Source: Lactarius indigo | Lineage: Eukaryota > Basidiomycota > Agaricomycetes > Russulales > Russulaceae | Assembly (NCBI GenBank): GCA_025766275.1 | Contig: JAFKAC010000127.1 | Span: 62,001 to 126,000, forward strand | DNA length: 64,000 nt | Reading direction: 5' to 3' | Shown here: positions 45,960 to 59,702 of the stretch, one piece after another | Numbering within the stretch: the stretch's first letter is position 1 | Layout of the letters: each line of letters begins with the position of its first letter | The notes under the pieces: generated by a model | What the model saw: only the letters and a program-made list of their open reading frames with translations | What the model was told of the DNA's origin: nothing | The model's database searches: none | Translations under genes and position numbers: made by a program

Positions 45960-47118
45960 ATGTCTCGTTGGATCCCTCTCGAAAGTGATCCCGAGGTACC
46001 GTACAGCTACCAGTCATCTCGGACACTCAAGCGTTGCTTAATTCCATTCGTCGATTACCCGTTCTAATTAGCTTTTTAACGATGTCTGTATATTGGTCAC
46101 TTCTTTATTTATAGCCGACTCACTCTCAAAGATCCGTCTAGTGGGCACGCAAAGTTGGTCTAGTCGAATCAGATGCAGAATTCGTAGATGTATATGGCCT
46201 AGATAGTGACGTGCGTATGCACTGCATCAAAATCCCATATAGCTGAACTGACGTGGACTATTCGCCAGCTACTCGATATCGTTCCCCAGCCAGTCAAGGC
46301 GGTCATCTTGCTTTTCCCGATCCGCGGTAAACTCGAAGAACTCAGAGAAGCCGAAGAGGCTCAGATCAAAGAAAAGGGCCAGGTTCCAGTCGATCCAACA
46401 GTGTTCTGGATCAAGCAGACCGTACGTCGCATCCCCTCATCTTGGTGAAGTCCGTTGTATCCGAGCCGTATGTGCGAGGGCAGATCCCGAATGCATGCGG
46501 CACGATTGGCCTGCTGCATGCCCTGACAAACGTAAGGTCGACCAGATATACCGTCGGACGATATTGATATTGATATCGATGGTTCGTTTGTAGGCTCAAG
46601 TTGTATATGAGCCCGGAAGCCCGATCACCCAGTTCATCGACGCTTGTCAAGGCAGGTAACACGATCTACGTCCCCAAGCTCCTAACAGCCCTCGACAGAT
46701 AAGACGCCGCTAGAGCGTGCCGAATTCCTCGAATCAACAAAGATCTTCGCCGACATTCATGCTGCCACCGCGGCTGGTGGACAGACCGATCCCTCTGCTA
46801 ATCTGAACACAGACTTGCACTTTACCTGTTTCGTGCAGGCTCCCGAAGCATCCGCACGTGAGGCAGAGGTCGTGACGGACAAGCAACGTCTCATCGAATT
46901 AGATGGGGGCAGAGCCGGGCCCGTCGATCGGGGTGAGTCGACGGATCTGTTAAAGGTACGTGCTACTCGTTACTATCTATCTCCCATACAACTGTGCGTT
47001 TTCTTAGGACGTGGCCAAGTACGTTAAAGAACAGATCATTCCCAAGGCACCAAGCTTGGAATTCAGTCTTATCGCGCTGGCTGGTGAGCTTGGTGAGCCG
47101 GTTCTGTCGGAAGAGTAG
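45960..47118 (+). CDS. Ubiquitin carboxyl-terminal hydrolase, UCH-L3/YUH1 family
   Basis: Peptidase C12 that removes small adducts from the ubiquitin or NEDD8 C-terminus. Seven exons: 45960-45995, 46142-46210, 46269-46421, 46484-46531, 46594-46651, 46699-46955 and 47008-47118, giving 243 aa. The N-terminus is RWIPLESDPE, followed by DVYGLDSD and MVPQPVKAV-like VPQPVKAVILLFP. The active site reads QTIPNACGTIGLLHA (Cys), DLHFTCFV (His) and IELDGGRAGPV (Asp). Two weak points: intron 1 (146 nt) leaves about four residues fewer than usual between LESDPE and WARKVG, so a micro-exon may be missed. Intron 5 (46652-46698) must start at GC (AAG followed by GCAGGT), since the GT four bases on gives an immediate stop. 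The head-to-head neighbour is SUR2. Confidence 0.9.
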
Positions 47119-47147
47119 GGCGTTGTACGTTATTATGATATGATTCT

Positions 47148-47157
47148 ATCATGTGAT
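47148..47157. promoter_or_regulatory. E-box-like sterol-response candidate upstream of ERG1
   Basis: ATCATGTGAT differs at one base from ATCACGTGAT, the palindrome bound by fungal SREBP-type factors. It lies about 195 bp upstream of the ERG1 start. Positional inference only. Confidence 0.2.
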
Positions 47158-47350
47158 ATATTGGTGATGGCTTTGAGTTACTGTAGAGGCGTCGCGACAG
47201 TGATGAACTTCCAACCAAAAAAGGAAAATACGAAAAGTGACACGATTTTTTGCATCGTCCGTCCATGCGAGAGTGCATATAACTCGTATCATCGTCCCTT
47301 CGTTCTTTTAGTCCTTCATCTTCGTTGAGAAACAAAAAAGGGGGGATCAG

Positions 47351-49069
<1,719 letters not shown>

Positions 49070-49215
49070 CGTGTCTAGGCATGCTGAGTTGAGCGGATTG
49101 TCTTACTCGCGCACCGGATGGATGGGTCCATCCTACTCGTGCTCCATTGTCCGTGTACCTATGAAGTCTAGACTAATACGATCGATACCCTTAGAAGCTT
49201 TCTTAGAAGACTGCG
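49070..49215 (+). repeat. Dispersed repeat R3, copy 1
   Basis: Shares GGATGGATGGGTCCATC, GTGTACCT, AATACGATCGATACC and TTAGAAGACTGCGAT with 55720-55870, in the same order and orientation. Copy 1 has a small extra insertion (GCTTTC) in the AGAAG block. The two copies sit just 3' of ERG1 and just 3' of the ankyrin NLR. Confidence 0.55.
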
Positions 49216-50255
49216 ATTTCTGGATCGATCGGTGTCTTTGGATGAAGGCTGGCACACTGGCATTGGACTGTAAAGTAATACCTGAGGATTAGGCGCTGAG
49301 CAGTGCAGATCTGGAGTGACTTGCCGAGTCTCTGTGCGAGTTGTTGTTTTGAGGTGCATCATGCTCATGGGTCACTCCGCTCCTCCCGTGCGGCTGGACA
49401 GGCGCTACTTCCCTTCTTGAGGTTTATGAGGTCTGGCCCTTGTTATTTCTGTCAGGCTACGGGCCTGAATTGGCGAGCATTTGGTGGGCAAGCTTGGTTT
49501 ATCTCCTTGTCAACGATACCTTCATCTCTTTTGGTGTTGGATTAGCATACAGGCGATCTGGGCCTAGAGCATCGTAATAGTCGCAGCGGAGGAGGTGGTC
49601 ATACTTTACGACGCTGACCTTACTTCAAATTCCACTGTGCCAATTCCACACTTTCCTTGCTCACTGTCGAGCGAATCTTTCCGACAATACTTGAATATCC
49701 CGTTTGTTGTTGTATAATACAACAGTACCGCGACCGACGACTCGGACTCGGGGTCGTTTTGTACATGGTATTTACATGATCCAACTCCTACAAATCTGTT
49801 ACCACCAGAGAAAGCCTACATACAGGTGGGAAGGAGGGCCGTTACGACTTCATTGTGCTTTATTGGAGACGAGAGTGGTAGGGAGACCTGGTTGACGAAA
49901 GAAGAGGGCTGGGCCGGGAGAAGAGAGTAGAGGCAGGCCAAGTATGTGTGGGGACAGCCTAGGACTTAGTAGATGCTCCAAGGCAAGTAGTCAGTGATAC
50001 GCAGAGAGGATGAGACCGGGAGCGTAGAGTGCCAAGTCGTAGGAGTCGAGAGGACAGCAATGTTCCTAGGGGGTCCAGGTCGAAAAGGCGACGGCGCATG
50101 TTTGCGCTCTTACGGTTAAATTGTGCGTCTACGGAGGCAGTGCTACGGTAGTATAAGGTCATCGCACCTGTGCTCAGCGCCAGGACCCGCTGTGAGTGTT
50201 TTCCCACGTACCCTCTGCCTCGACCACTAAATGGTCCTCGACAGATCGTTCAAAG
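49070..50255. other. Intergenic with a dispersed repeat
   Basis: Directly after the ERG1 stop, 49070-49215 is a repeat shared with 55720-55870. The remainder up to the NACHT-ankyrin start has only short frames and is taken as its promoter side. Confidence 0.5.
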
Positions 50256-53200
50256 ATGCCTTCTACGTCATTTCAATCCATCCTTGATGCTGCCCTCGCC
50301 GATTATGCCAACCAGATCGGGATCGACCTTGCCAAACATCCCTCTGCTGACCGCCTCCAAGTCTGCCGTTCTCCCGATGACGTCATGAAGCTGCTCGAAG
50401 ACAAAGCGAACGAATTCAAAGACTACCGAGACGGAAATCGCGAGTTGATTGACCGTCTTAAACCGGTAGTGAGTGTCATCCACGCGTTTTCTGGTGTTCT
50501 TGGAGAAGCCGTTAGCTTCGTGAGCCGAATACCCTCACTTTTCTCCTTCGCATTTTTTACTGACCTGCTACTACCAGGTTCCGTTCCAACCAGCAGGAGC
50601 GATCTTCGCTGGCGTGGATATTCTCTTCGCAGTACGTATACTCTGGCGTTCTTCGACTACACAGCCTCACAATATCTGGACGCCACAGGCAGCCAGCGAT
50701 GTTAGCTCTAGCTACGATGCGCTCGTTGACTTGTTTGAATGCCTTGGAACTTTCCTCAAACGCCTTCGGATCTACACCGATCTCCCATTAACTCCCCCAA
50801 TGACGGATATAGTCGTAAAGATTATGGTCGAGCTACTCTCCGTGCTTGCTCTCGCTACGAAACAGGCCAAGCAGGGCAGATTCAGTAGGTGGACCCTTGT
50901 CTTCGACGTCCGATAGTTCAACATGACGCAGAGAAATTTGCAAAAAAGCTACTAGGAGACAGCGAGATCGAGGCTGTCCTGCGGAGATTGGACCGTCTCA
51001 CGCAGGATGAAGGTCGGATGGCTGTGGCCCAGACCCTGGAAGTGGTTCACGGCCTTATGGAAGCCATGAAGGTGGTCATGAACGGTACGCAATGTTTGCT
51101 CAGCTGGTCACAGTCATTCAAGTGAGTTGTCTGGTAGATGGAAAGGCGTCAATGGATGCTATTTGGAGGGCTCTAGATATGATGCAACAAATGGCGGATG
51201 ATATAAACAAGATCAGGCGTTAGTTATTAAGGGATTCTTCCGTTGGGGGTTGACGGCACTAAAACTGGTTGCAGGTGACCAGTTGCAAAAGGAGTCCCGA
51301 ACTTGGCTCTCCCCCCCAGATCCGTCGCCAAACTACGACAATGCGTGCGAAATCCAGAAAGACGGAACTGCCACGTGGTTTTTCGAGGGAAACGTCTTTA
51401 CTGAGTGGAACGAGAAGGGTCCCCTGTTGTGGATCCACGGAAAGCGTACGTTTCCGATTCTAGCCTTGCGACAAATACTGATTCCTCTCCCTCTCTGTAG
51501 CGGGTTCTGGAAAAAGTATTCTGATGTATGTGTCATGTCTCACCGCATTCAGTCATATTTGTTCACGGAATTAGGTCGTCAATTATCCGAGAAATTGACC
51601 GGATGCGCAAGGCGGGATTAGCGTCGATGGCCTACTTTTATTTTGACTTCAGGGACACTCAGAAGCAACATAAACGTGGTCTTCTCTCTTCTCTCCTTTC
51701 CCAACTCAGTGCCGAGTCCGATCCCTGCTATCATATTTTGTCCCAGCTATTTTCTGCCCACGCCGGAGGCACACGTCAACCTTCCGATCGTGCGCTCTCA
51801 GATCTTCTCTTTGAAATGCTCGAAGTTCAAGGACGACCTGCGATGTACATTATTATTGATGCTCTCGATGAATGCCCCAACACCTCCGGGATGCCGACCC
51901 CGCGTGAAAAGGTGCTCGAGTTTCTGGTGGATCTTGTCGATTTACAACTCCGGAACGTACATATATGTATTTCCAGTCGCCCGGAGTTTGACATTCGAAC
52001 TTATCTCGAACCCCTGAAGCCGTTGAGCGTGTCGCTCGATGACGAAACCGGACAAAAGGCGGACATATTGGGATACATCACATCGGCCGTGCATTCTGAT
52101 AGGAGGATGCGAAGATGGTCGGCAGAGGATCAGCAGCTGGTTATTAGCACACTCTCAGACAAGGCCGACGGGATGTAAGCAATTTCCTTTCATGGTTTCT
52201 CGGGACTGTCGCTCAATAAGTGGTGTAGGTTCAGATGGGTTTACTGTCAGTTGGAGATTCTGCGCCGATGCTTTCCTTCGAGCATCCGAGAGACTTTGGT
52301 TAGCTTGCCAAAGACGTTGGACGCGACGTATGAACACACGTTACTGGGAATCGATGAAGAGAAATGGCAATCCGCACACCGGCTCCTTCAATGTCTCGCC
52401 GTATCTACTAGACCACTTTGCGTTGAGGAGCTCGCGGAGATTACGGCATTTCGGTTTGATAAAGGAGCACTCCCCCAGTTTGACGCAGGGTGGCGACTAA
52501 GCGACGCGGAAGAAGCTGTACTTTCTGCATGCTCCAGTCTCATCACCATCACCAATGTGAATGGGTCTCGAATCGTTCAATTCGCCCATTTTTCCGTCAA
52601 GGAATACCTGACATCTGACCGCCTCGCCACCGCGAGTGAGAATATCTCTCGCTATCACATTTCCCCTCACTCGGCACATACTACTCTCGCACAAGCCTCC
52701 CTTGGTGTCTTACTCCAGCTCGACGGCCGCATCGACAAGGAGAGTATCAGGAAGTTTCCGCTTGCGGATTACGCCGCTCGACACTGGATCGACCACTGCC
52801 GACTCGGGGACATGTCATCGATGATCCAGAATTCTATGAAGTGCCTGTTTGACCGAGAGAGGCCGCACTTCTCTGCGTGGGTATGGATATGGGACATTGA
52901 CGACCCTTGGCAAAAGCCCATGTCTACGGCGAACCCAGTGCGACCAGAGGCATCCCCATTATATTACGCCATACTTTGTGGTTTCCTCTGGCTTATCGAA
53001 CACCTAATCATCACCTACCCAGGGGATGTCGACACTAGGGGAGGGTTTCATGAGACGCCGTTGCTTGCGGCTCTCAGGAAGGAAGGTGTCGACGTTACTT
53101 CGTCATCAACTCAGCACGACGCTGGTGTGTATGCCCTGAAGAACGGGGATATGAATCCACTGCGCCAAACATCGTCTAGCGAACGCGTCGACATTGTAAG

Positions 53201-55571
53201 GCTGTTACTCGAGCATAACGCGAATTTTAGTCTCGCAAACAAAGAAGGCGAGACACCATTGGACCGGGCATCAGCAATTGGAATACTCGAGATCTCACGG
53301 CTACTTGTCGGGCGGGGTGCAAATGTGCACTTGAGGGACAACGACGGCTGGACCCCGCTTCACACAGCGTCGTACCACGGCCAACTGGGTGCTGTTCAGT
53401 TCTTGATCAGCAGCGGTGCGGATGTGAACACTCACAATCGTGGCTGGACGCCCTTGCATTTGGCGACGCGGTGGGGACACATCGGTATCGTGGAACTGCT
53501 CAGTCAACACGGCGCAGATGTTAATAAACAAAACCACGAGCAAGAAACACCGTTGACTTTGGCATCGGCGAACGGGAAACTGGAGATTTTACGGCTACTC
53601 ATTCAGGGTGGTGCAGATGTGCATGCTCGGGACAAGGATAATTGGACCTCGCTTCATACGGCGTCGACCTTCGGGCATCTGGATGCCGTACAGTTCTTAA
53701 TTGACAGCGGTGCAGATGTAAACGCTCTAGACAACAAAGGCGGCGGCACTCCTCTACATTTGGCGATATTGCAGGGGCAGGTCAATATCGTAGAACTACT
53801 CATCAAACACGGTGCGGACATCAACAAGCATGGAGACAGAACAACGACCCCGTTGAACGTAGCATCGGCTCTTGGGAAGCTCGAAATTGTACGGCTACTT
53901 GTCCAGGGGGGTGCGCGGACCCGGGACAAGAACGACTGGACCCCACTAAACGCTGCGTCGCACAACGGACATTTGAATGTCGCTCAGTATTTGATCGACG
54001 GCGGTGCAGACGTGAACCCTCGTGGCTGGACTCCTTTGCATTCGGCGTCGCAACAGGGCCACATCAATATCGTGGACTTTCTCATTCAACACGACGCCGA
54101 CGTAAACCCTCAGGACAACGAAGGCCGGACTCCTTTACATTTGGCGTCAGGGCAAGGGCACATCGATATCGTCGATTTTCTCATTCGACATGGCGCAGAT
54201 GTCAACAAGAAACATAACAACCAAGGGACCCCGTTGGACGAGGCGTCATTGAGCGGGAAAGTCGAGATTTCACGGCTACTCGTTCAGGCAGGTGCAGATG
54301 TACGGACCCGAAACAAGAACGACTGGACCCCACTGGAGACAGCGTCGCACAAAGGACATCTGGATGTCGCTCGGTTCTTAATTGACAGCGGTGCAGACGT
54401 AAACTCTCAAGACAATGGTGGCCTGACTCCCCTGCATTCGGCGTCGCGGCAGGGGCACATCAATATCGTCCAATTGCTTATTGAACACGACGCAGATGTC
54501 AACAAACAGAATAATGACAAAGAGACCCCGTTGGACGGGGCATCGTCGAGCGGGAAAGTCGAGATTTCACGGCTACTTGTCCAGGCAGGTGCAGATGTGC
54601 AGGCACGGAACAAGAACGACTGGACCCCACTGAAGACAGCGTCGCACAAAGGATATTTGGATGTCGCTCAGTTCTTACTTGACAGCGGCGCAAACGTAAA
54701 CCCTCAGGACAACGAAGGCCGGACTCCTTTGCATTCAGCAGCAAGCAATGCCCATTTTGACGTCGTAAAGCTCCTACTCGAGCGTGGCGCAGATATCAGC
54801 ATTCGTGATAACAGAAATAGGACACCCTTGGACCTGGCATTCGAAAATGGGCACCCTCAGGTCACGGAGTTCTTATCTTCACACGTGGAAGGTTCGATGT
54901 CGCTCAATGGCACGGAGAATTTGAATACACCTCCGTCAACTGTCGGCCCACAAAGTAGTCTCCCCAATGTCATGCACTCGCCAGGGAAGCGCGAAGAGGA
55001 CGCGACATCGTCCGAAGAAGAGTCACCTTCGCTGTATACGGCGTCAAAAAATGGACAACTTGACATTGTGCGGTCATTGCTCGACCGTGGTTCTGACGTC
55101 AACGAGAGGTATGACAATCGTGCGACTTCACTGGACGCAGCGTCAACGTCTGGGTATCTCGAGGTAGCAAAATTATTGATTGAGAGTGGTGCGGATGTAG
55201 ATTCTCGAGACTGGGATGGTTGTACCCCGCTGATTTCAGCGTCGGGACGTGGACACTCTGAGGTCGCGCGGTTATTACTCGACCGCGGTGCCGATGTGAA
55301 TGCACAAATGAGAGGCCCCCAAACCGCGTTGCATGCCGCGGTGTTGCACTTCGAAACGGCCCAGCTGTTACTAGGACGTGGGGCGAATGTGGGTATACGG
55401 AACGCCGATGGGGAGACTCCGAGAGAAATAGCACAACGACTGGGGTACCTCAGGGTCGTAGAGCTGTTGGCGGGCTTTGAAGGAACACAACTCGGTCACA
55501 TAGAGGTGCGATTCGCTATTCAAATGAAGTTCGATTCGTACCACATGCTGACATCGCTACAGTCGCCTTAA
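50256..55571 (+). CDS. Goodbye-NACHT-ankyrin NLR-type protein
   Basis: Intact fungal STAND protein of 1628 aa. Nine exons: 50256-50519, 50578-50631, 50689-50884, 50932-51084, 51138-51218, 51275-51445, 51501-51525, 51575-52174 and 52229-55571; the introns are 47-58 nt. The N-terminus (FQSILDAALADYANQIG and FKDYRDGNRELIDRLKPV, then VPFQPAGAIFAGVD) fits the helical Goodbye domain. The NACHT follows, with P-loop WIHGKPGSGKS (Lys311, on a 25-nt exon), Walker B MYIIIDALDEC and ICISSRPEFDIRTYL. A winged-helix-like region comes next (LLQCLAVSTRPLCVEELAEI, FAHFSVKEYLTS). From about residue 835 there are about 22 ankyrin repeats with an inserted linker near 1,400. The ANK array is one uninterrupted exon. 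The likely role is intracellular non-self or danger sensing linked to regulated cell death, inferred from family. An in-frame upstream ATG at 50196 is possible. Confidence 0.92.
53190..54880 (+). repeat. Ankyrin-coding tandem repeats with a three-repeat super-unit
   Basis: Ankyrin units are about 33 codons, but similarity is higher at three-unit spacing (about 297 bp). An E/T-type unit (ETPLDGASSSGKVEISRLL) is followed by a W-type (NDWTPLKTASHKG) and an R/L-type (RTPLHSASRQGHINIV). The triad recurs about four or five times, best preserved between 54220 and 54740. This indicates expansion by duplication of triads and recent homogenisation. Confidence 0.75.
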
Positions 55572-56009
55572 AGGCTACTTGGAGCCATCCCCGGATGTTC
55601 CGCTTTCCAATAATTTGAATTGATATGTAATGAACTGTGTATCTGCGCAAATATGTTCCCAGCACCACGTGCCAGACCTGGCAAATGTCTTGAGCCTCGG
55701 GGAGTGAGGGAGCGTGTCATGTCTAGCCTGAAGCATGCAGAACGGATCCGGATTACCGCTTGCTCGCTGGATGGATGGGTCCATCGTGCCCACGCCTCAT
55801 CATACGTGTACCTGTACGCGATCTAGGCTAATATGATCGATACCTTTAGAAGACTGCGATTACAGTGTATCGTCGCCGGTGCATTCTCAGCTGCGGACAC
55901 TATTTTTTGGGGGGAACTGCCGCGAGTGAAGATGGTGTGATGTAAAAATCGTGTTACAAATTGTTCACCGCCGGCAAATCCCTACATCACAGATAACGAT
56001 CAGCTAGGA
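55572..56009. other. 3' flank of the NLR gene with repeat R3 copy 2
   Basis: 55720-55870 is the second copy of repeat R3 (see 49070-49215). No gene seen. Confidence 0.5.
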
Positions 56010-58232
56010 TCACTCCTGCACCGGCTCTTCTGGGGGTGCACCCTGCTCTTGCCGACGTTCCTTCCGCGTCGCCTGAACGACGTCATCCACGCGTAATAAG
56101 ACACGCGCCGCCTGGAACAAACGCTGGTCAGCAACGGCCAAAGGACGGAACTGCTCTCGAGCATTGTACTACGCACTTCGATCGCGGTTTTGAAAGTTTG
56201 AATCTACACGGTCAACAAGGAGATATGTCAGGCGAGGTGCAACTGCGCGCAAGGATGACGAGGGGACTAGACCTTGACGCTGGCAGACTCGTACAATTTG
56301 TACGTCTTCATGTCGACGATATCGCCCGTCTCGCCATCGATGCCCCACGAATGCTCGCCGCTCGCGTGTTTCGCCTGTGAGTCGAATCCATGACCCCGCG
56401 AATGAGAGCAGGTGAGGAAGACGGTCAGGGAAATCAAGTTTTAAAAAAGAACGAAGGTAAAAAAAAAAAACGCACTCGGAGCGCAGTGAGGGCCCGGATG
56501 GCATTCCCGCCCGCGTTCTGCACGAGCGTGCGCGGGATGACTTCGAGCGCGTCGGCGACTGCGCGGAACGGGCCCGCCTCGACGCCCGTCACCGCCCGCG
56601 CACGAGCGTGCAGGCCGACCGAGACGGCCATTTCCACCGCGCCGCCGCCTGGCACGAGCGTCGGGTTGAACACGACGTTGCGCGCGACGGACATCGCGTC
56701 CGCCAGGTTACGGTCGATCTCGTTCAGCACGTCTTTGGATGGCCCGCGCAGCAATATGGTACACGCCTTTGGGGTGGTGCATTCGGTCAGGAAGGTGAAG
56801 TACCTGGAGTGGGGAGTAAAACTCGGTTTTCGAAGGGAGGAAAATTAAGCTTTTACTCGTCACCGATCTTCTCGATATTGAACAGGCCACAACGGGTTCC
56901 GACGTCCGATTCTCGTAAGTCTTCTACGCGGTTCACAATTGTCGCGCCCACTGCGCGCGCGATGCGGTTGTTATCCGACTTGCGTACCCGCCGGAGAGCA
57001 GATACGTTGGCTTTAGCAAAGAAGTATTGCGCGTAATCTGTTCGTCACCGGCACTGAGTATTAGCGCACGATCAACTCTCCTGGAAAACCAGTCGGCAAA
57101 CCTGAAATGCCCTTTTCTGTAATGACGAGATCGGGCTTAAATTCGAGGATGCGGTCGACCATCGCCTTAATTTGCTCCTCCTCGATTTGATTGATACGCG
57201 CAAAGTCGGCCTCTTTGGAGATCTCGATATTGGTCTGACTCTCGCCTTTTTTATACTCGAGAGGACAGTCGAGCAGCACTATGCGTGGCTCGTGTATGCG
57301 GCGGCGCATCTGCGGGTGTACGATGTCCTTGTTCAACATAACGCCGGACAGAACTCGGCTGTCCTCTATCTCCCCTCCTGGGACTTTTTCTACGCGAGCG
57401 TAACGCTTGATGTCGACTGTGCGTACGCCAGCGTCTTCGGCCGAAACGGTGCGCACGGCCTCCAGTGCGAGGCGGCACATCAAGTCGGACCAGCGAATGA
57501 CAAACTTTGTGCCGATCGAGGTTTTGATCAGCGCGAGCATCTGACTGTCGTCCGTCGTGTCGATCGGCACCGAGATTCGGGAGACGACCTCGAGCGCAGC
57601 TTGGAGAGCTTTGTTGTACGCCGAGATTATGACCACGGGGTGGATGTCGCGTTCAAGTTGCGAAAGGGACTGAGCAAGGATCTCGCCGGCTATGCGACAC
57701 AGATGTCAATCTCGAGAGGTGTGTGAATGAGCGATCAGACAAGCGCACCTAAGACGATCACACTGGTCGTCCCATCCCCACACTCTTCGTCTTGTGTCCG
57801 GCTCAGCTCGATCATATTCTTTGCCGCGGGGTGAGCAACGTCAATCTCGCGAAGAATTGCATTTCCGTCGTTTGTGAGGCTAGAGCACACGACGATTAGG
57901 GAGGTCTAGAGTGAAAGATCCAGCAGTAAAAGCTCACATAATGCCGCCCATGGGGTCGAGGATCATTTTGAGCATTGACTTGGGACCCAAACATGTTCGA
58001 ATGACATCGGCGACGGTCTAATATAAGACAGGGTTTTCAGAACCTGGTAAATGAATGGTACTTGGAAACGTACTTTTGCGGCGGTGATGTTCGATAACTG
58101 AGCCTTCCGTCCAGATTGCCGCTCGGGTGCGGCATCTGGATGTCACATTGCAGGTGAGTGCGTTTGAAAATCGGTACAGACGATGTTGGCCTCACTCATC
58201 ACAAATACGGGTGTTTGGCCTCCGAAAGACAT
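56010..58232 (-). CDS. CCT3: T-complex protein 1 subunit gamma (CCT3)
   Basis: Subunit of the cytosolic group II chaperonin TRiC/CCT that folds actin and tubulin. Ten exons: 58232-58196, 58135-58074, 58017-57938, 57879-57749, 57689-57102, 57037-56857, 56803-56476, 56374-56273, 56203-56177 and 56111-56010, giving 545 aa. It starts [13 protein letters not shown]. Equatorial and nucleotide motifs are [38 protein letters not shown] and [16 protein letters not shown]. The gamma-type apical region has [20 protein letters not shown] and [19 protein letters not shown]. The C-terminal equatorial part has [15 protein letters not shown] and [15 protein letters not shown], ending in [14 protein letters not shown]. 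One donor, after ASVK, is the non-consensus GTCTAG. The length is that of fungal Cct3. Confidence 0.95.
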
Positions 58233-58394
58233 CTTACTATTGAGAGATGGAGGGGTCCAAGCACGCAACACGAAAGGACAATCGCAGATGCGGACCGCTA
58301 TTGCCGCCGAACCGTTCAAGCGTTAAACAAGCCAACAATCCATCATGAACCTGGTAACTGATGGATCCGTAACTGATACAAGGTGTTCAAAGTA

Positions 58395-59702
58395 TTAGAA
58401 GATTGCTTTTGGTGTAATTACTTCTTGCTGAGAAATAAACGACAGTACATGCGCCGAAGAGCCATCCTCAGACAGGACATAGGTATCCTCCAGATCTTCT
58501 AATACCTTGTCCATGTACTCACTGGCCCCAGATAAATAAGCGACTCTGCAGCACGCAGCACGGATCTCGAGAAAGACCGGGTTTGGTAAAGGGAGGTCTG
58601 GGGACGCACTCGTTAAGGTGATCCTGCTATCGTCCGCTTTGCATGAGGTGAGGTATGCCATGTCAGTTGCTTTGATGGTGTAAGTGTTGGGAGATCCTTC
58701 CTGTGGACTTTCAATCTCAATAACGGCTGTCCGGAAAATAAGTGCGCACCACGGCCTCAAACCAAAGTAAGAGCCTATCGAACCAGTCATGGCAAGAAGG
58801 GTCTAACGTCATGACATTATCGAGACCATGAATTCCACTTCCTTTCAACCTCTCTGGGAGATCCTTATAGCCAAAACAACTCAAGATGGCCCACACCGAT
58901 GCTGCATGCTCGTGCTACAGCCGCGTCGATCTGGTCGATAAGTAAAGAAGAACGGGGCGATGACAGCATACCTTGTCTTTGGAATCCGATATATCCATGT
59001 TGATCGAATCGGGGATGATGTGTGCGCACTGAGTGACGCACATCGGCAAGCGAGAGCTTAAAACTTCTGCCTTGAGTTCACTATTTTTCATCACGAATTG
59101 AGAATCGTATCTTCCAGACACGATACACTGAAAGCCATCCCGAACAAGGGCCTAGAAAGTCAAGCTAAGATTTTAATATCAAAGTCGGAACCACGGAAAT
59201 GCTGCAATCCACTTGTCTCTTGGCCTCCTGGTGGTTTCGAGGGGGCTTATCAACTTTGCGGAGCATTGACATCACCATCTCTTTTTTCATCTCAAAAGCA
59301 TCGCATGAGGAATGCGAAGATGCCGGCGTACGGCCTTTATATTTCTTAACTGTGATGAAGCCCTTGAAAAATGGATGAACGAAATGGAACTTGTAGGGGT
59401 GACGCACAGGCACGGAGATAATGGAGGTAGTACCTCTCGCCAGCTTTATCGATCTGGTCTTCGTCCCCCTGACATGAATTAACCTCTTCGGCGACGAATT
59501 CGCTGGCCGTCAAGGAAGGTCCTTCCAGTATAAGATAGCCAACTATCCTGACGCGTATTAATTGTTGTTCACGAGACTTTCTGGTACCGATGTCAGAGGA
59601 AGAAGTAGCTTTTTGTATCTTCAAGAGCGTAGAGTAGGCTTTACGTATCCCCTCTACGTTTTCAAGGTGGGGAGGGAGATCATCTGGGAGTGGTCGAGGC
59701 AT
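58395..59702 (-). CDS. HNH-endonuclease-domain protein (HNHc_2-like)
   Basis: Five exons: 59702-59408, 59349-59213, 59151-58972, 58914-58750 and 58700-58395; the introns are 49-61 nt and the protein is 360 aa. The N-terminal half is helical and not recognised (EGIRKAYSTLLKIQKATS, LRAFKKYKGRTPASS). The HNH-type core begins ALVRDGFQCIVSGRYD, continues with TQCAHIIPDSIN (the candidate first His of the metal site) and HGLDNVMTLDPSCHDWFDRLL (Asn and His). A conserved tail follows, LPNPVFLEIRAACCRVAYLSGASEYMDKV and DVLSEDGSSA-like. This layout matches a large, uncharacterised HNH family common in Agaricomycetes. Whether it cuts DNA is unknown; it has no signal peptide. An in-frame ATG at 59768 would add a hydrophobic stretch and is thought less likely. 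Confidence 0.82.

Noticed and set aside
50196..50255. Upstream in-frame ATG of the ankyrin NLR
   Set aside because: The added 20 residues are not like the family; the ATG at 50256 starts directly at the conserved domain.
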